Shown: one piece after another, positions 8,192 through 16,435 of the stretch
Layout: every line of letters starts with the position of its first letter
How positions within the stretch are numbered: the first letter of the stretch is position 1
Assembly (NCBI GenBank): GCA_944321865.1
Contig: CALUMZ010000012.1
Coordinates: 1 to 53,289, forward strand
DNA from: an uncultured Muribaculaceae bacterium
GTDB taxonomy: Bacteria > Bacteroidota > Bacteroidia > Bacteroidales > Muribaculaceae
DNA: 53,289 nt
Direction: 5' to 3'
Notes under the pieces: generated by a model
The model's input: the letters and a program-made list of their open reading frames with translations, nothing else
What the model was told of the DNA's origin: nothing
Databases searched by the model: none
Translations under genes and position numbers: made by a program

Positions 8192-9106
8192 ATGGCAAAC
8201 ATCAAAAAACGTTGCTCCATTTTACGCGCCGAACTAAAGTCGCGAATGGGATATGCCTCGATTTCGGCAATCATTGTCGCTGTCATTCTCATTATCATAA
8301 AGAACTCAGCCATGCCCAACGCCGATGAACGCATAACGCTTGCAGTCGCCGTTGCATACGTTGTCGCTACATTTGCCGCACAACTGGCAGCCGACACTAT
8401 ATGTTATATAACAACCGGATTTTCAATGCAGAACATAAAAGCATGGCAAGGCATTCTAAATACTGTGCTTTCCATAGCATTGACAGGGACTGCACTTTCC
8501 TGCATCGACGCAACTTGCGCCGAAGGCATATTCACGCTTGAATACGGCGACACCACATCGCCTGCACAGATTGCCATATCTAATTTTTTACTGGCCGCAA
8601 TAGCCACAGCCACATCGGCCTCGTTCGCACGCAGCAGCGAACAACGCCGGAGGAGAACCGAAATAGACCAAGAATGTGAATTAATCAACGAAGGCATAGC
8701 CCGCCGACACGCAGACAAGGGCAACAAAACCGGACTCATAATCATGAACCAGATTGTAAAAATCGATTCAGGAGAAGATGGCAACGATGTGGAAATTGCC
8801 GTATGTGACATGATATATGCCCGGAAAACCGACACGCGGCATGTAACAATCGTTTACAAACCGGGAATCAAAACCTGCCGCCTGACAATAGAAGGGAACA
8901 TAAACGAATTGCTGCACAGCTGCTTTGGAAACCACCACCAAGTAATGCGTTGCCACAAAGATTACATTGTGAACACCGACCGCATAACACACGTACAAAG
9001 CTTGGGATGCGACTGCTATGAATTGAAGTTGCGCGGCACGAAACATGCAATCCCCGTATCAGACAGATACAGGCAACTCATTTACGACACTCTCACGGCA
9101 AAATAA
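8192..9106 (+). CDS. Membrane-anchored LytTR-family transcriptional regulator
   Basis: 304 residues. The N-terminal half has hydrophobic segments at about 20-38 (ASISAIIVAVILIII), 48-68, 88-106 and 128-145, so it is predicted to sit in the inner membrane. The C-terminal half (about 200-300) is a LytTR DNA-binding domain: LTIEGNINELLHSCFGNHHQ, RCHKDYIVNTDRITHV, and YELKLRGTKHAIPVSDRYRQ. There is no receiver domain, so it is a one-component regulator whose membrane part probably senses a signal. The next gene, a MATE exporter, starts four bases after its stop codon, so the two form an operon and the regulator may control the exporter. Signal and target are unknown. Confidence 0.8.
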   Translation: MANIKKRCSILRAELKSRMGYASISAIIVAVILIIIKNSAMPNADERITLAVAVAYVVATFAAQLAADTICYITTGFSMQNIKAWQGILNTVLSIALTGTALSCIDATCAEGIFTLEYGDTTSPAQIAISNFLLAAIATATSASFARSSEQRRRRTEIDQECELINEGIARRHADKGNKTGLIIMNQIVKIDSGEDGNDVEIAVCDMIYARKTDTRHVTIVYKPGIKTCRLTIEGNINELLHSCFGNHHQVMRCHKDYIVNTDRITHVQSLGCDCYELKLRGTKHAIPVSDRYRQLIYDTLTAK

Positions 9107-9110
9107 TTAC

Positions 9111-10442
9111 ATGCCTTTCCCCAACACCATGACAATGAATCGCCGCATACTTGCCATCGCATTGCCGTCGATAGTGACAAATATCACAGTGCCGTTGCTT
9201 GGCCTCATCGACATTACCATTGCAGGCCACCTTGGACGCACCGAATACATCGGAGCCATAGCCGTCGGAGCCATGATGTTCAACCTTATTTACTGGAACT
9301 TCGGCTTCCTGAGGATGGGAACGGCCGGAATGACGGCTCAAGCCTTCGGACGCAACGATGCAGAGGCCCAAGCATCCATACTTGCCCGGGCAACAGCTTT
9401 GGCGGCAATCATAGCCGCGGCAATACTATTGCTGCAAATACCGTTGCGGTGGATAATGTTACGGGCAGTCAACCCATCGGACGAAGTTGCCCAACTTGCC
9501 CGCACTTATTTCAATATCTGTGTGTGGGGAGCACCGGCAATGTTAATCGACATGGCACTTAAAGGATGGTTCATCGGCATGCAAGATTCGCGCACGCCGA
9601 TGTTCATGGCCATTGGCATTAATATCGCCAATATATGCACCAGCCTCGCCGCCGTTTTCCTGCTCGACATGGGATTTGCCGGTATCGCTACGGGAACAGT
9701 AATAGCCGAATATGCCGGAATGGCCTACGGCATAGGAATAATACTCCACCGCCACAAGCGTCTGACCGGCCTGCTTGACCGGAAGCGCGTTTTTGTCCCG
9801 AAGGAAATAAAACGCTTCTTCAGCATCAATGGCGACATATTCCTGCGCAGTGCGTGCCTTATGCTCGTAAACCTGTTTTTCGTGTCGGTGGGAGCCCGCA
9901 GCGGCGATGTCACACTCGCCGTCAATGCGCTGATAATGCAACTTTTCACACTGTATTCCTATTTCATGGACGGCTTCGCTTTTTCAGGCGAAGCATTGGC
10001 CGGACGCTACTCTGGAGCCCGCGACAAGCATAACCTTGGCAGCAGCATAAAGCATATTTTCGGTTGGGGGGTTGCCGTTGCGGCAACCTTCACGATAGCA
10101 TACGCCATTGGAGCCAAGCACATCTTCGGCTTCATCACCGATAATGCGACAGTCATAGCCGAAGCCCTCGATTACCGATGGTGGTGCGTGGCCATTCCGG
10201 CTGCCGGAATGGCCGGATTCGTATGGGACGGCGTATACATAGGACTCACAGCCACACGCGAAATGCTTGTGACCATAGTAATCTCATGCGCCACTTTCTT
10301 TGCGTTATATTTCATAATGCCGGCAAGCATGGGCAATGACAAGTTGTGGCTCGCATTCGTGGCATATCTCGCCATGCGTGGCATCAGCCAAACGGCAGTA
10401 TTCAGGCATCGCATAAAAAGCCGCATCGACCAATGGCAATAA
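9111..10442 (+). CDS. MATE-family efflux transporter
   Basis: 443 residues, about 12 membrane helices in two halves. The N-terminus RRILAIALPSIVTNITVPLLGLIDITIAGHLG is the typical first helix of MATE exporters of the DinF/NorM type, which expel cationic compounds in exchange for Na+ or H+. The ATG at 9111 follows the LytTR stop by four bases; a second ATG at 9129 (MTMNRR) is also possible. Substrate is not predictable. Its tight coupling to a membrane LytTR regulator suggests inducible export of whatever the regulator senses. Confidence 0.85.
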   Translation: MPFPNTMTMNRRILAIALPSIVTNITVPLLGLIDITIAGHLGRTEYIGAIAVGAMMFNLIYWNFGFLRMGTAGMTAQAFGRNDAEAQASILARATALAAIIAAAILLLQIPLRWIMLRAVNPSDEVAQLARTYFNICVWGAPAMLIDMALKGWFIGMQDSRTPMFMAIGINIANICTSLAAVFLLDMGFAGIATGTVIAEYAGMAYGIGIILHRHKRLTGLLDRKRVFVPKEIKRFFSINGDIFLRSACLMLVNLFFVSVGARSGDVTLAVNALIMQLFTLYSYFMDGFAFSGEALAGRYSGARDKHNLGSSIKHIFGWGVAVAATFTIAYAIGAKHIFGFITDNATVIAEALDYRWWCVAIPAAGMAGFVWDGVYIGLTATREMLVTIVISCATFFALYFIMPASMGNDKLWLAFVAYLAMRGISQTAVFRHRIKSRIDQWQ

Positions 10443-10481
10443 TTTTTATGCGCACACACATCTTTTTAAGTACAAAAGACT

Positions 10482-10489
10482 TATATTTG
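10482..10489 (+). promoter_or_regulatory. Predicted -7 box of the small lipoprotein gene
   Basis: TATATTTG, a full match to TAnnTTTG, 30 bases before the ATG at 10520. No clear -33 TTTG. Confidence 0.5.
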
Positions 10490-10519
10490 CACAATTAAAC
10501 AACATATTGCAACGCAACA

Positions 10520-10903
10520 ATGAGAAAAATCAAGACCTACATATTATTATCCATACTGACGGTAATGGCTGTCATAAATGTATCGTGCGTCGAAGAACAC
10601 CATTATTACCAAGACCCTTTATGGGGACGGTGGATTCTTATCGCCGATGAACTCGGTCCCATCGACCCGGCTTATGCCGAAGTGTACACATTCGGAGCCG
10701 ACGGATATGGCTCGCTCGACTGGTTTGACGAATGGGGACGCAATTACGTGGATGACTTCAGTTGGTCGGGAGGCCCCGATTTTATAGATATATATTATTA
10801 CAACGGGGGAGCTGAATCCTACTACTTTTACTTCCATAACGGGAATTTAATACTGTGGGATGGATACAACTCGTTCAGGTACCGGGAATATGCCCGATAC
10901 TAA
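10520..10903 (+). CDS. Small lipoprotein, lipocalin-like
   Basis: 127 residues with a lipoprotein signal: hydrophobic ILLSILTVMAVINVSC with the lipobox VSC, Cys23. The mature part is short and rich in Tyr, Trp, Asp and Gly (DPLWGRWILIADEL, TFGADGYGSLDWFD, GNLILWDGYNSFRYREY), the pattern of a one-domain lipocalin-like fold (W-G-W start, alternating strands). It has its own promoter box and converges on the asparaginase gene with 17 bases between stops. Function unknown; outer or inner membrane lipoprotein by its signal. Confidence 0.7.
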   Translation: MRKIKTYILLSILTVMAVINVSCVEEHHYYQDPLWGRWILIADELGPIDPAYAEVYTFGADGYGSLDWFDEWGRNYVDDFSWSGGPDFIDIYYYNGGAESYYFYFHNGNLILWDGYNSFRYREYARY

Positions 10904-10920
10904 ATATCAGCCTGACTATC

Positions 10921-11958
10921 CTACAATGAAACCTCGCCGCACAACGAGTAACTTAGATACTTTTTCACCGTCGCAGGCGGCAAGCCCATCCCAAACAGAT
11001 ACATCATCTTGGTAATGGCAGCTTCGCTCGTAATGTCATGCCCGCTCAGTACGCCCGCACGCGACAAGCGGTTGCCCGTGTCATAAAGCGTGGTGTGCAC
11101 ACCGCCATTCACACACTGCGTCACATTCAGTATCACGATTCCACGCTCCACCGCCTCGTGGATGGCATTGATGAACCAAGCATCGTCGGGACTGTTTCCG
11201 GCACCGAATGTCTTCAGCACAATCCCTTTTATATCGGGAGTATTGAGCAGATGCCGCAATGTGCTTTCTTTCATCCCGGGATTCAAGTCGATGAACATCA
11301 CATTCGTATCCATGTTGTATCGAACCTTCAACGGACGCCGCGACGGCACTCTGTACAGAGCCTCCTCGTTAAAGTGTATTCCGAGTCCAATCTTTGCCAA
11401 TGCCGGATAATTATTGCTTTTGAACGCATTGAAATTGTCGGCGCTCATCTTGGTACTGCGATTTCCGCGCCACAAGTAATTTTCAAAAAGGATGGCGACT
11501 TCCCTCACCATCGACTCCCCATCCTTGTCCCGGGCCGCAGCCACTTGCAGAGCAGTAATCAAGTTCTCTTCGCCATCGGTTCGCACCTCTCCTATCGGCA
11601 ACTGCGAGCCGGTTATTATCACCGGTTTATGCAAGTTCTCAAGCATGAAACTCAAGGCCGAAGCCGTGAAAGCCATAGTATCGGTACCATGCAACACCAC
11701 AAATCCGTCAAAAATATCGTAATTGTCTTCTATTGCCGAGGCAATGTCGCTCCAGTGCATTGGCGACATATTGGCACTGTCGATGGGCGGATTAAACTGA
11801 ATGTTGGAAATATCGTAATCGAGTTTCTTTATTTTGGGGACATTGTCTATCAAATGCGTGAAATCAAACGGCTGCAACACATGCGTCACAGAATTTTCTA
11901 TCATTCCGATGGTACCACCGGTGTATATAATCAATATTTTAGGCCTTCGTTTTTCCAT
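10921..11958 (-). CDS. ansA: L-asparaginase, type I
   Basis: 345 residues, normal for cytoplasmic bacterial asparaginase I. The first catalytic triad is in IYTGGTIGM (Thr13, with the GGT loop) and the second in VVLHGTDTMAFTAS (Thr92, Asp93). VIITGSQLPIGEVRTDGEENL and KTFGAGNSP further on are family signatures. It hydrolyses asparagine to aspartate and ammonia. There is no signal peptide, which fits the cytoplasmic type. It is a single gene with a well-formed promoter at 11987-12017. Confidence 0.92.
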   Translation of the reverse strand: MEKRRPKILIIYTGGTIGMIENSVTHVLQPFDFTHLIDNVPKIKKLDYDISNIQFNPPIDSANMSPMHWSDIASAIEDNYDIFDGFVVLHGTDTMAFTASALSFMLENLHKPVIITGSQLPIGEVRTDGEENLITALQVAAARDKDGESMVREVAILFENYLWRGNRSTKMSADNFNAFKSNNYPALAKIGLGIHFNEEALYRVPSRRPLKVRYNMDTNVMFIDLNPGMKESTLRHLLNTPDIKGIVLKTFGAGNSPDDAWFINAIHEAVERGIVILNVTQCVNGGVHTTLYDTGNRLSRAGVLSGHDITSEAAITKMMYLFGMGLPPATVKKYLSYSLCGEVSL

Positions 11959-11986
11959 CAGTATGAATTTTGCGATTTCACTATTG

Positions 11987-12017
11987 CAAAAATACGCATA
12001 TTTACCGGTGCTGCAAA
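11987..12017 (-). promoter_or_regulatory. Promoter of ansA
   Basis: On the minus strand TTTG (12014-12017) is followed after 19 bases by TATTTTTG (11987-11994), matching the Bacteroidota consensus in sequence and spacing. The start codon lies 28 bases downstream. Confidence 0.7.
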
Positions 12018-12103
12018 TAGAATATCCACACTAATTGACAAATAGTTTCAAACGCAAGCACCCATTCACATTTTATTATACCATGTAATTGCAGAAATTT
12101 TCG

Positions 12104-12111
12104 TATTTTTG
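12104..12111 (+). promoter_or_regulatory. Predicted -7 box of the acyltransferase-secG operon
   Basis: TATTTTTG, matching TAnnTTTG, 43 bases before the ATG at 12155. The -33 box is not clear. Confidence 0.5.
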
Positions 12112-12154
12112 CAATTAATGCCACTCGTTGGCAAGTTTAATATTAAACAGAAAT

Positions 12155-12997
12155 ATGGACAAGACACCTACCAAAGTCAAACCAATGGTTCTTGACTATG
12201 AAGAAATATGCCGCATGGCTCCATTTTTCAAAGGACGGAAAAAATTGGTTGACAGGCTGTTCCGCTTATTGTCTATCGACAAAGTAAACGATATTCATGC
12301 CCGCAACTGCGACACACCGGGCGTGGAATTTACCACACGGCTGCTAAACGAACTAAACATAAAACTGCGCATCGATAACGAGCAAGCACTCGACCACTTG
12401 CCGCAAGGTGCTTTTATCACCGTGTCGAATCATGCATACGGCGCCCTCGACGGAATAATCTTGATTAACATGATCGCTTCGCGCCGCCCGCAATATAAAG
12501 TTATGGTAAACATGATTCTGAACCACATCGAAGCCATGCGACCAAACTTTATAGCCGTCGACGCACTTGCATCGACCGACCCGGCCAAACAAGCCGTATC
12601 AAAACATGGCATACGCGAGGCCATAATGCAAGTGAAACACGGCGAGCCGCTCGGCTTCTTCCCTGCCGGAGCAGTATCAAAACTCAACCGCCACTTCCGG
12701 CTCGAAGACCGCAAATGGCAGCCGTCGGTAACACGCATCATCAAGATGCTGCAAGTGCCCGTTGTGCCAATTTATTTCCATGGAGGCAACAGTGCATGGT
12801 TCAACTTCTTGGGACTCGTGAGTTGGCAACTGCGCACACTGCGGTTGCCGGCCGAAGTATTCAACAAGAAAAACGCAACATTCCACATCTCGGTAGGCGA
12901 CATGATTATGCCCGAAGAGATGGCAAAATATGACGACATCGACCAATTAGGAGAATTTTTGAAACAAAAAACATATTCGTTGAGGAGGTATAAATGA
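12155..12997 (+). CDS. Lysophospholipid acyltransferase-family protein
   Basis: 280 residues from the ATG at 12155. The frame continues upstream to 12128 but overlaps the promoter leader. The acyltransferase centre reads VSNHAYGALDGIIL, the His...Asp pair of the PlsC superfamily in its Bacteroidota form (five residues between His and Asp). GFFPAGAVSKL is the second block (EG/PAG type), and VPVVPIYFHGGNS a later one. It transfers acyl chains to a lipid acceptor at the inner membrane. The acceptor is not clear: lysophosphatidate, or the O-acylation of glycine or ornithine lipids (GlsA/OlsA type) as in Bacteroides. Its stop overlaps the start of the sigma-54 activator (ATGA), so both are cotranslated. 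Confidence 0.75.
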   Translation: MDKTPTKVKPMVLDYEEICRMAPFFKGRKKLVDRLFRLLSIDKVNDIHARNCDTPGVEFTTRLLNELNIKLRIDNEQALDHLPQGAFITVSNHAYGALDGIILINMIASRRPQYKVMVNMILNHIEAMRPNFIAVDALASTDPAKQAVSKHGIREAIMQVKHGEPLGFFPAGAVSKLNRHFRLEDRKWQPSVTRIIKMLQVPVVPIYFHGGNSAWFNFLGLVSWQLRTLRLPAEVFNKKNATFHISVGDMIMPEEMAKYDDIDQLGEFLKQKTYSLRRYK

Positions 12998-14289
12998 ACA
13001 ACGACAACGCAACCAGTAACATTCCACCCGAGATCCTACGCGTAAAACAACGCTACTCGATTATCGGCAACGCCCCTTCGCTTATAGGCGCAATACGCCG
13101 CGCCATGCAAGTGGCTCCAATCGACTTGTCGGTATTGATTATCGGTGAAAGCGGAAGCGGAAAAGAATTCTTCCCCAATATCATACACGACTTCAGCTCG
13201 CGCAAGCACAATAAATACATTGCAGTAAACTGCGGCGCCATTCCCGAAGGCACCATCGACTCGGAACTGTTCGGGCACGAAAAAGGCGCATTCACAGGAG
13301 CCATCTCATCGAGAAAAGGCTATTTTGAAGAAGCCGACGGAGGCACCATTTTCCTTGACGAAGTGGCCGAGTTGCCATTGACCACCCAAGCACGGTTGCT
13401 GCGCGTCCTCGAATCGGGAGAATACATAAAAGTAGGCTCATCGGAAGTGCAGAAGACCAATATCCGCGTGGTTGCCGCAACCAACAAGAACATGTTGCAG
13501 GCCGTGAGCGAAGGCAAGTTCCGCGAAGACCTGTATTACAGGCTTTCGACGGTACAAATCAATATACCGCCATTGCGCGAACGTGGCAAGGACGTACTCA
13601 TGCTCGTGAGAAAATTCTCCAACGACTTTGCCGAAAAATATGGTACCCCGGCAGTGCAATTCGACGAGTCGGCACGTGAAGCGATAATGAATTACCGTTG
13701 GCCCGGAAACGTGCGACAACTCAAGAATGTAATAGAGCAAATATCACTGTTCGAGGCCGGTAACGATGTAGATGCCGACCGCATAAAAAAATACCTGCCG
13801 CAATATAGCACCGAGTACAAGCCCACCGTTGCATCGGCACCGGTATTCAACTATACACAAGAGCGAGAAATGCTTTTCAAGCTGATATTCAAGATGCAGC
13901 ACGAAATAGAGGAACTTCACAGCCGCATCGACTCAATATCCAAAATCGGCGGCAATACCAACAATCCTCATTCACGCTCACTTGTGAGGTATGCAGGTTC
14001 GGCCGAATACAAGCCATCCTCGGCCACATCGGTAAAAGATGTGGTTGACATTGAAGACGGATTCGCCGACGATGACTTATCGACCCCGGCCGATGAAATC
14101 GCAACAACCCACACAATCGTTGCCGACGACAACAATCAAGACGAAGCACGCACCCTTGAAGATACCGAACGCGAAACAATCAAGAAGTCGCTTGAACGAA
14201 ATTGCGGACGCAGGAAAAAAACGGCCGAGGAACTACATATCTCCGAACGCACCCTTTACCGGAAAATTAAAGAATACGGGCTTGAATGA
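12994..14289 (+). CDS. Sigma-54-dependent transcriptional activator without receiver domain
   Basis: 431 residues. The AAA+ domain starts almost at the N-terminus: Walker A GESGSGKE (51-58), the sigma-54 contact loop GAFTGA (98-103), Walker B GGTIFLDE (116-123), and the arginine-rich sensor DLYYRLSTVQINIPPLRER. A linker of about 100 residues (coiled AREMLFKLIFKMQHEIEELHSRI) leads to a C-terminal Fis-type helix-turn-helix (RKKTAEELHISERTLYRKIKEYGLE). With no N-terminal response-regulator or sensor domain, its activity must be controlled otherwise. A strong ribosome site GAGGAGGT lies eight bases upstream of the ATG, and the start overlaps the acyltransferase stop by four bases. The lptE gene follows. 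Confidence 0.92.
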   Translation: MNNDNATSNIPPEILRVKQRYSIIGNAPSLIGAIRRAMQVAPIDLSVLIIGESGSGKEFFPNIIHDFSSRKHNKYIAVNCGAIPEGTIDSELFGHEKGAFTGAISSRKGYFEEADGGTIFLDEVAELPLTTQARLLRVLESGEYIKVGSSEVQKTNIRVVAATNKNMLQAVSEGKFREDLYYRLSTVQINIPPLRERGKDVLMLVRKFSNDFAEKYGTPAVQFDESAREAIMNYRWPGNVRQLKNVIEQISLFEAGNDVDADRIKKYLPQYSTEYKPTVASAPVFNYTQEREMLFKLIFKMQHEIEELHSRIDSISKIGGNTNNPHSRSLVRYAGSAEYKPSSATSVKDVVDIEDGFADDDLSTPADEIATTHTIVADDNNQDEARTLEDTERETIKKSLERNCGRRKKTAEELHISERTLYRKIKEYGLE

Positions 14290-14296
14290 AGCAATC

Positions 14297-14806
14297 ATGA
14301 TTAAGCGCATTTTAACCATATTAATATTAGCCGTCGTCTCACAGGCATGCTCCATTAACTACACGTTTAATGGCGCAATACTCGACTACAGCATTTACAA
14401 GACCATATCGGTGTCAAACTTCCCGATACGCGCCGCCCTTGTATATGCCCCATTGCAACAGATGTTTGAAAACAAGTTGCAAGACATGATTACTCGCCAA
14501 ACGCGATTGAGCATTGTCGATTCCAACAACACCGACTTGCGGCTTGAAGGCGAAATCACTGGTTACGCGCTGTCGCCGCAGGCTGTAACCGAAGACGCTT
14601 ACGCCTCGAAAACACGGCTTACAATTACAGTGAGAATCAAATATACCAACTCAAAAGATCCCGATATGGACGTAGACCAAACTTTCTCGGCATACCGTGA
14701 CTTTACAAGCGACCAATTGCTCATCGACGTGCAAGACTCCCTATGCGACGAGATTTGCGACGAATTGTGCAACTTGATTTTTAATGCCACGTTTGGCAAC
14801 TGGTAA
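14297..14806 (+). CDS. lptE: LptE-like LPS-assembly lipoprotein
   Basis: 169 residues from the ATG at 14297; the frame is open upstream but only as a shadow of the activator gene. The lipoprotein signal MIKRILTILILAVVSQAC puts the lipidated cysteine at 18. The remainder (YSIYKTISVSNFPIRAALVYAPLQQMFENKLQDMITRQTRLSIVDSNNTDLRLEGEITGY) shows the pattern of LptE, which plugs the LptD barrel and delivers LPS to the outer leaflet. It begins eight bases after the activator stop and is followed by a TPR protein and secG, a gene order I know from other Bacteroidales. Confidence 0.82.
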   Translation: MIKRILTILILAVVSQACSINYTFNGAILDYSIYKTISVSNFPIRAALVYAPLQQMFENKLQDMITRQTRLSIVDSNNTDLRLEGEITGYALSPQAVTEDAYASKTRLTITVRIKYTNSKDPDMDVDQTFSAYRDFTSDQLLIDVQDSLCDEICDELCNLIFNATFGNW

Positions 14807-14835
14807 GAAACCATCATACACACAGAGTTAACATA

Positions 14836-15570
14836 ATGATACCGGTCGATGAAATACGGCAAATAGTTGAAAATGGAGCCAACGGCAAGATTAACCGCGA
14901 AACTATCGACGCGGTCAACGATACTTGCCCTTATTTCGTAGTCCCCTCCATTCTATACCTGCAACAGCATAAAGGAGAACTCGATGCCGAAGAAAAAAAA
15001 CGCATACTTTCTTCCCTTGCTCTTGCATTCCCCGACCGAACAGAACTCTACAACCTTGTCGGTGAAAACGCCGGCGCATTTTCAAACTTTTATCCGCCAC
15101 AAGAAACCGCTCCTACACCCGACACCGACACAACAATCGACACATTCCTCGAACGATACGGCAACAACGACTCTAAAGAAATAGAACTGCTTGACCGTCT
15201 CATCTTCAATCCTATCCCCGACTATTCTCAGGTCTTGGCCAACGAGCAGCAAGACACAGCAATACCCGACGACGACCCCTTGGCACAGGCGGCAACCGTT
15301 TTCGACAATATATTGGCAAAAACCAAACCGGCACCACCGGCACCATCACCGGCCAAGCCCGAACCCGTAAAAGAACCCGACACAAGTGGCGACGACTCGA
15401 TGCTGAGCGAAAGCCTTGCCAAAATATTCATCAAACAGGGCAAATACGCTAAAGCTTTGGAAATTATTAAAAACATAAGTTTGAAATTTCCGGAAAAAAG
15501 TATTTACTTTGCAGACCAAATCCGTTTCTTACAGAAACTTATACTTAACGAAGAAATTAATAACCGATAA
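14836..15570 (+). CDS. Conserved TPR-like protein of the secG operon
   Basis: 244 residues, no signal peptide, acidic. Residues 1-90 are helical (VDEIRQIVENGANGKINRETIDAVNDTCPYFVVPSILYLQ). The middle (about 165-190) is a proline-rich linker (KPAPPAPSPAKPEPVKEP). The C-terminus has one TPR-like helix pair (LAKIFIKQGKYAKALEIIKNISLKFPEKSIYFADQIRFLQKLI). It starts 29 bases after lptE and ends two bases before secG, so translation is probably coupled to that of secG. The exact role is unknown; the position suggests a link to envelope assembly or secretion. Confidence 0.75.
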   Translation: MIPVDEIRQIVENGANGKINRETIDAVNDTCPYFVVPSILYLQQHKGELDAEEKKRILSSLALAFPDRTELYNLVGENAGAFSNFYPPQETAPTPDTDTTIDTFLERYGNNDSKEIELLDRLIFNPIPDYSQVLANEQQDTAIPDDDPLAQAATVFDNILAKTKPAPPAPSPAKPEPVKEPDTSGDDSMLSESLAKIFIKQGKYAKALEIIKNISLKFPEKSIYFADQIRFLQKLILNEEINNR

Positions 15571-15572
15571 TT

Positions 15573-15932
15573 ATGTACGTTTTTTTAACAATTTTGATTT
15601 TATTAGCCTCTCTGCTTCTGATAGGTGTAGTTCTAATCCAGAAATCAAAAGGTGGAGGTTTGGCTTCTAACTTCTCAAGTTCCAATCAGATAATGGGTGT
15701 CCGCAAAACCACCGACTTCGTGGAAAAAGCCACATGGACTCTCGCCATTGTGATTTGCGTACTTAGCATCATTTCATCATTCTTGGCTCCGCAAGACCTT
15801 GTTCAAGGCCGTCAATCTCGTGTAATCGAGCAAACCGAGGTTCCGCAACAGCAACAAGTACCGTTTGCAACACCCGATGCTCCCGCTGCATCGACAACAG
15901 CTCCCGCAGCAACAGCCGATACTGCAAAATAA
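15573..15932 (+). CDS. secG: Preprotein translocase subunit SecG
   Basis: 119 residues with two membrane helices (about 2-22, YVFLTILILLASLLLIGVVLIQ, and 54-72, WTLAIVICVLSIISSF) joined by the SecG loop KSKGGGLASNFSSSNQIMGVRKTTDFVEKATW. The tail is rich in Gln, Pro and Ala. SecG is the small auxiliary subunit of the SecYEG channel in the inner membrane. It starts two bases after the TPR-protein stop and is the last gene of the operon, followed by an intrinsic terminator at 15970-16018. Confidence 0.93.
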   Translation: MYVFLTILILLASLLLIGVVLIQKSKGGGLASNFSSSNQIMGVRKTTDFVEKATWTLAIVICVLSIISSFLAPQDLVQGRQSRVIEQTEVPQQQQVPFATPDAPAASTTAPAATADTAK

Positions 15933-15969
15933 ACACGCGCACCCTCAGTTATCAAGCAAAACAACATAA

Positions 15970-16018
15970 CGAAACGGCTTGAACTCCTACCTGTAAAGGC
16001 AAGTCGTTTCGTCTTTTT
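15970..16018 (+). terminator. Intrinsic terminator of the secG operon
   Basis: CGAAACGGCTTG (15970-15981) pairs with CAAGTCGTTTCG (16000-16011) with one G-U pair, followed by TCTTTTT. Confidence 0.85.
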
Positions 16019-16341
16019 GCGCCCTTTCGTCAAAGATTGGGCACAGCTATCTTTGTGCCGGGAAAGCCCACACAAAAAGCATCTGCCGGGAAAGGCAGAT
16101 GCTTATCATCATTTTCCCGAAAGGGAAATATGATGGTTTGTCGGTTCGTATCGGTTCGACATTCACATGTGTCCGCTTTACTCACGACATAGGGAAATTT
16201 AGACTAGATGATTTGAGAACAACGCTTTTACACGCTTGTTACAATCACGTTCACACGCGAACACATTGCAAATATAACGATATTTTGCATAAAAAAGTAA
16301 TTTAGTGTGACAAAATGAAACCGTCACCCCTGCAGCTGCTA
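16019..16341. other. Hairpin-rich intergenic region, possible small RNA on either strand
   Basis: No convincing ORF. Hairpins: GCACA/TGTGC around 16041-16058; a perfect 11-bp stem AAGCATCTGCC/GGCAGATGCTT (16077-16104); and CATCATTTTCCC-GAAA-GGGAAATATGATG (16107-16135). Promoter-like boxes exist on both strands: TATCTTTG at 16048-16055 on plus (TTTC 19 bases upstream) and TATATTTG on minus (16269-16276). A plus transcript from about 16062 would end at the terminator near 16342-16397. A minus transcript from about 16262 would end at the 16077-16104 stem followed by T. The strand cannot be decided by eye. Confidence 0.45.
16072..16104 (-). terminator. Possible leftward terminator hairpin
   Basis: Perfect stem AAGCATCTGCC/GGCAGATGCTT with a six-base loop; on the minus strand it is followed by a run of T (plus-strand A at 16074-16078). 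It could end a leftward small RNA, or act as an RNA hairpin in a rightward one. Confidence 0.45.
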
Positions 16342-16397
16342 TAAAAATACCGTATAAAACGCTGATTTACTAACGTTTATACGGTTTTATGTTTTTG
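16342..16397. terminator. Bidirectional terminator downstream of the wall operon
   Basis: ACCGTATAAAACG (16349-16361) pairs with CGTTTATACGGT (16374-16385) with a one-base bulge. T-rich tails lie on both sides (TTTTATGTTTTT to the right; TATTTTTAT on the minus strand). It probably ends the leftward GSCFA-murF/alr-lipoprotein operon. Confidence 0.7.
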
Positions 16398-16435
16398 AAC
16401 ACTGCCCGGCAGCATCATTTGGTTTATTGTCGCTA

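Noticed and set aside
16099..16305. 68-codon frame in the hairpin-rich gap
   Set aside because: Starts inside a perfect hairpin and has no recognisable composition; the gap is better read as non-coding.
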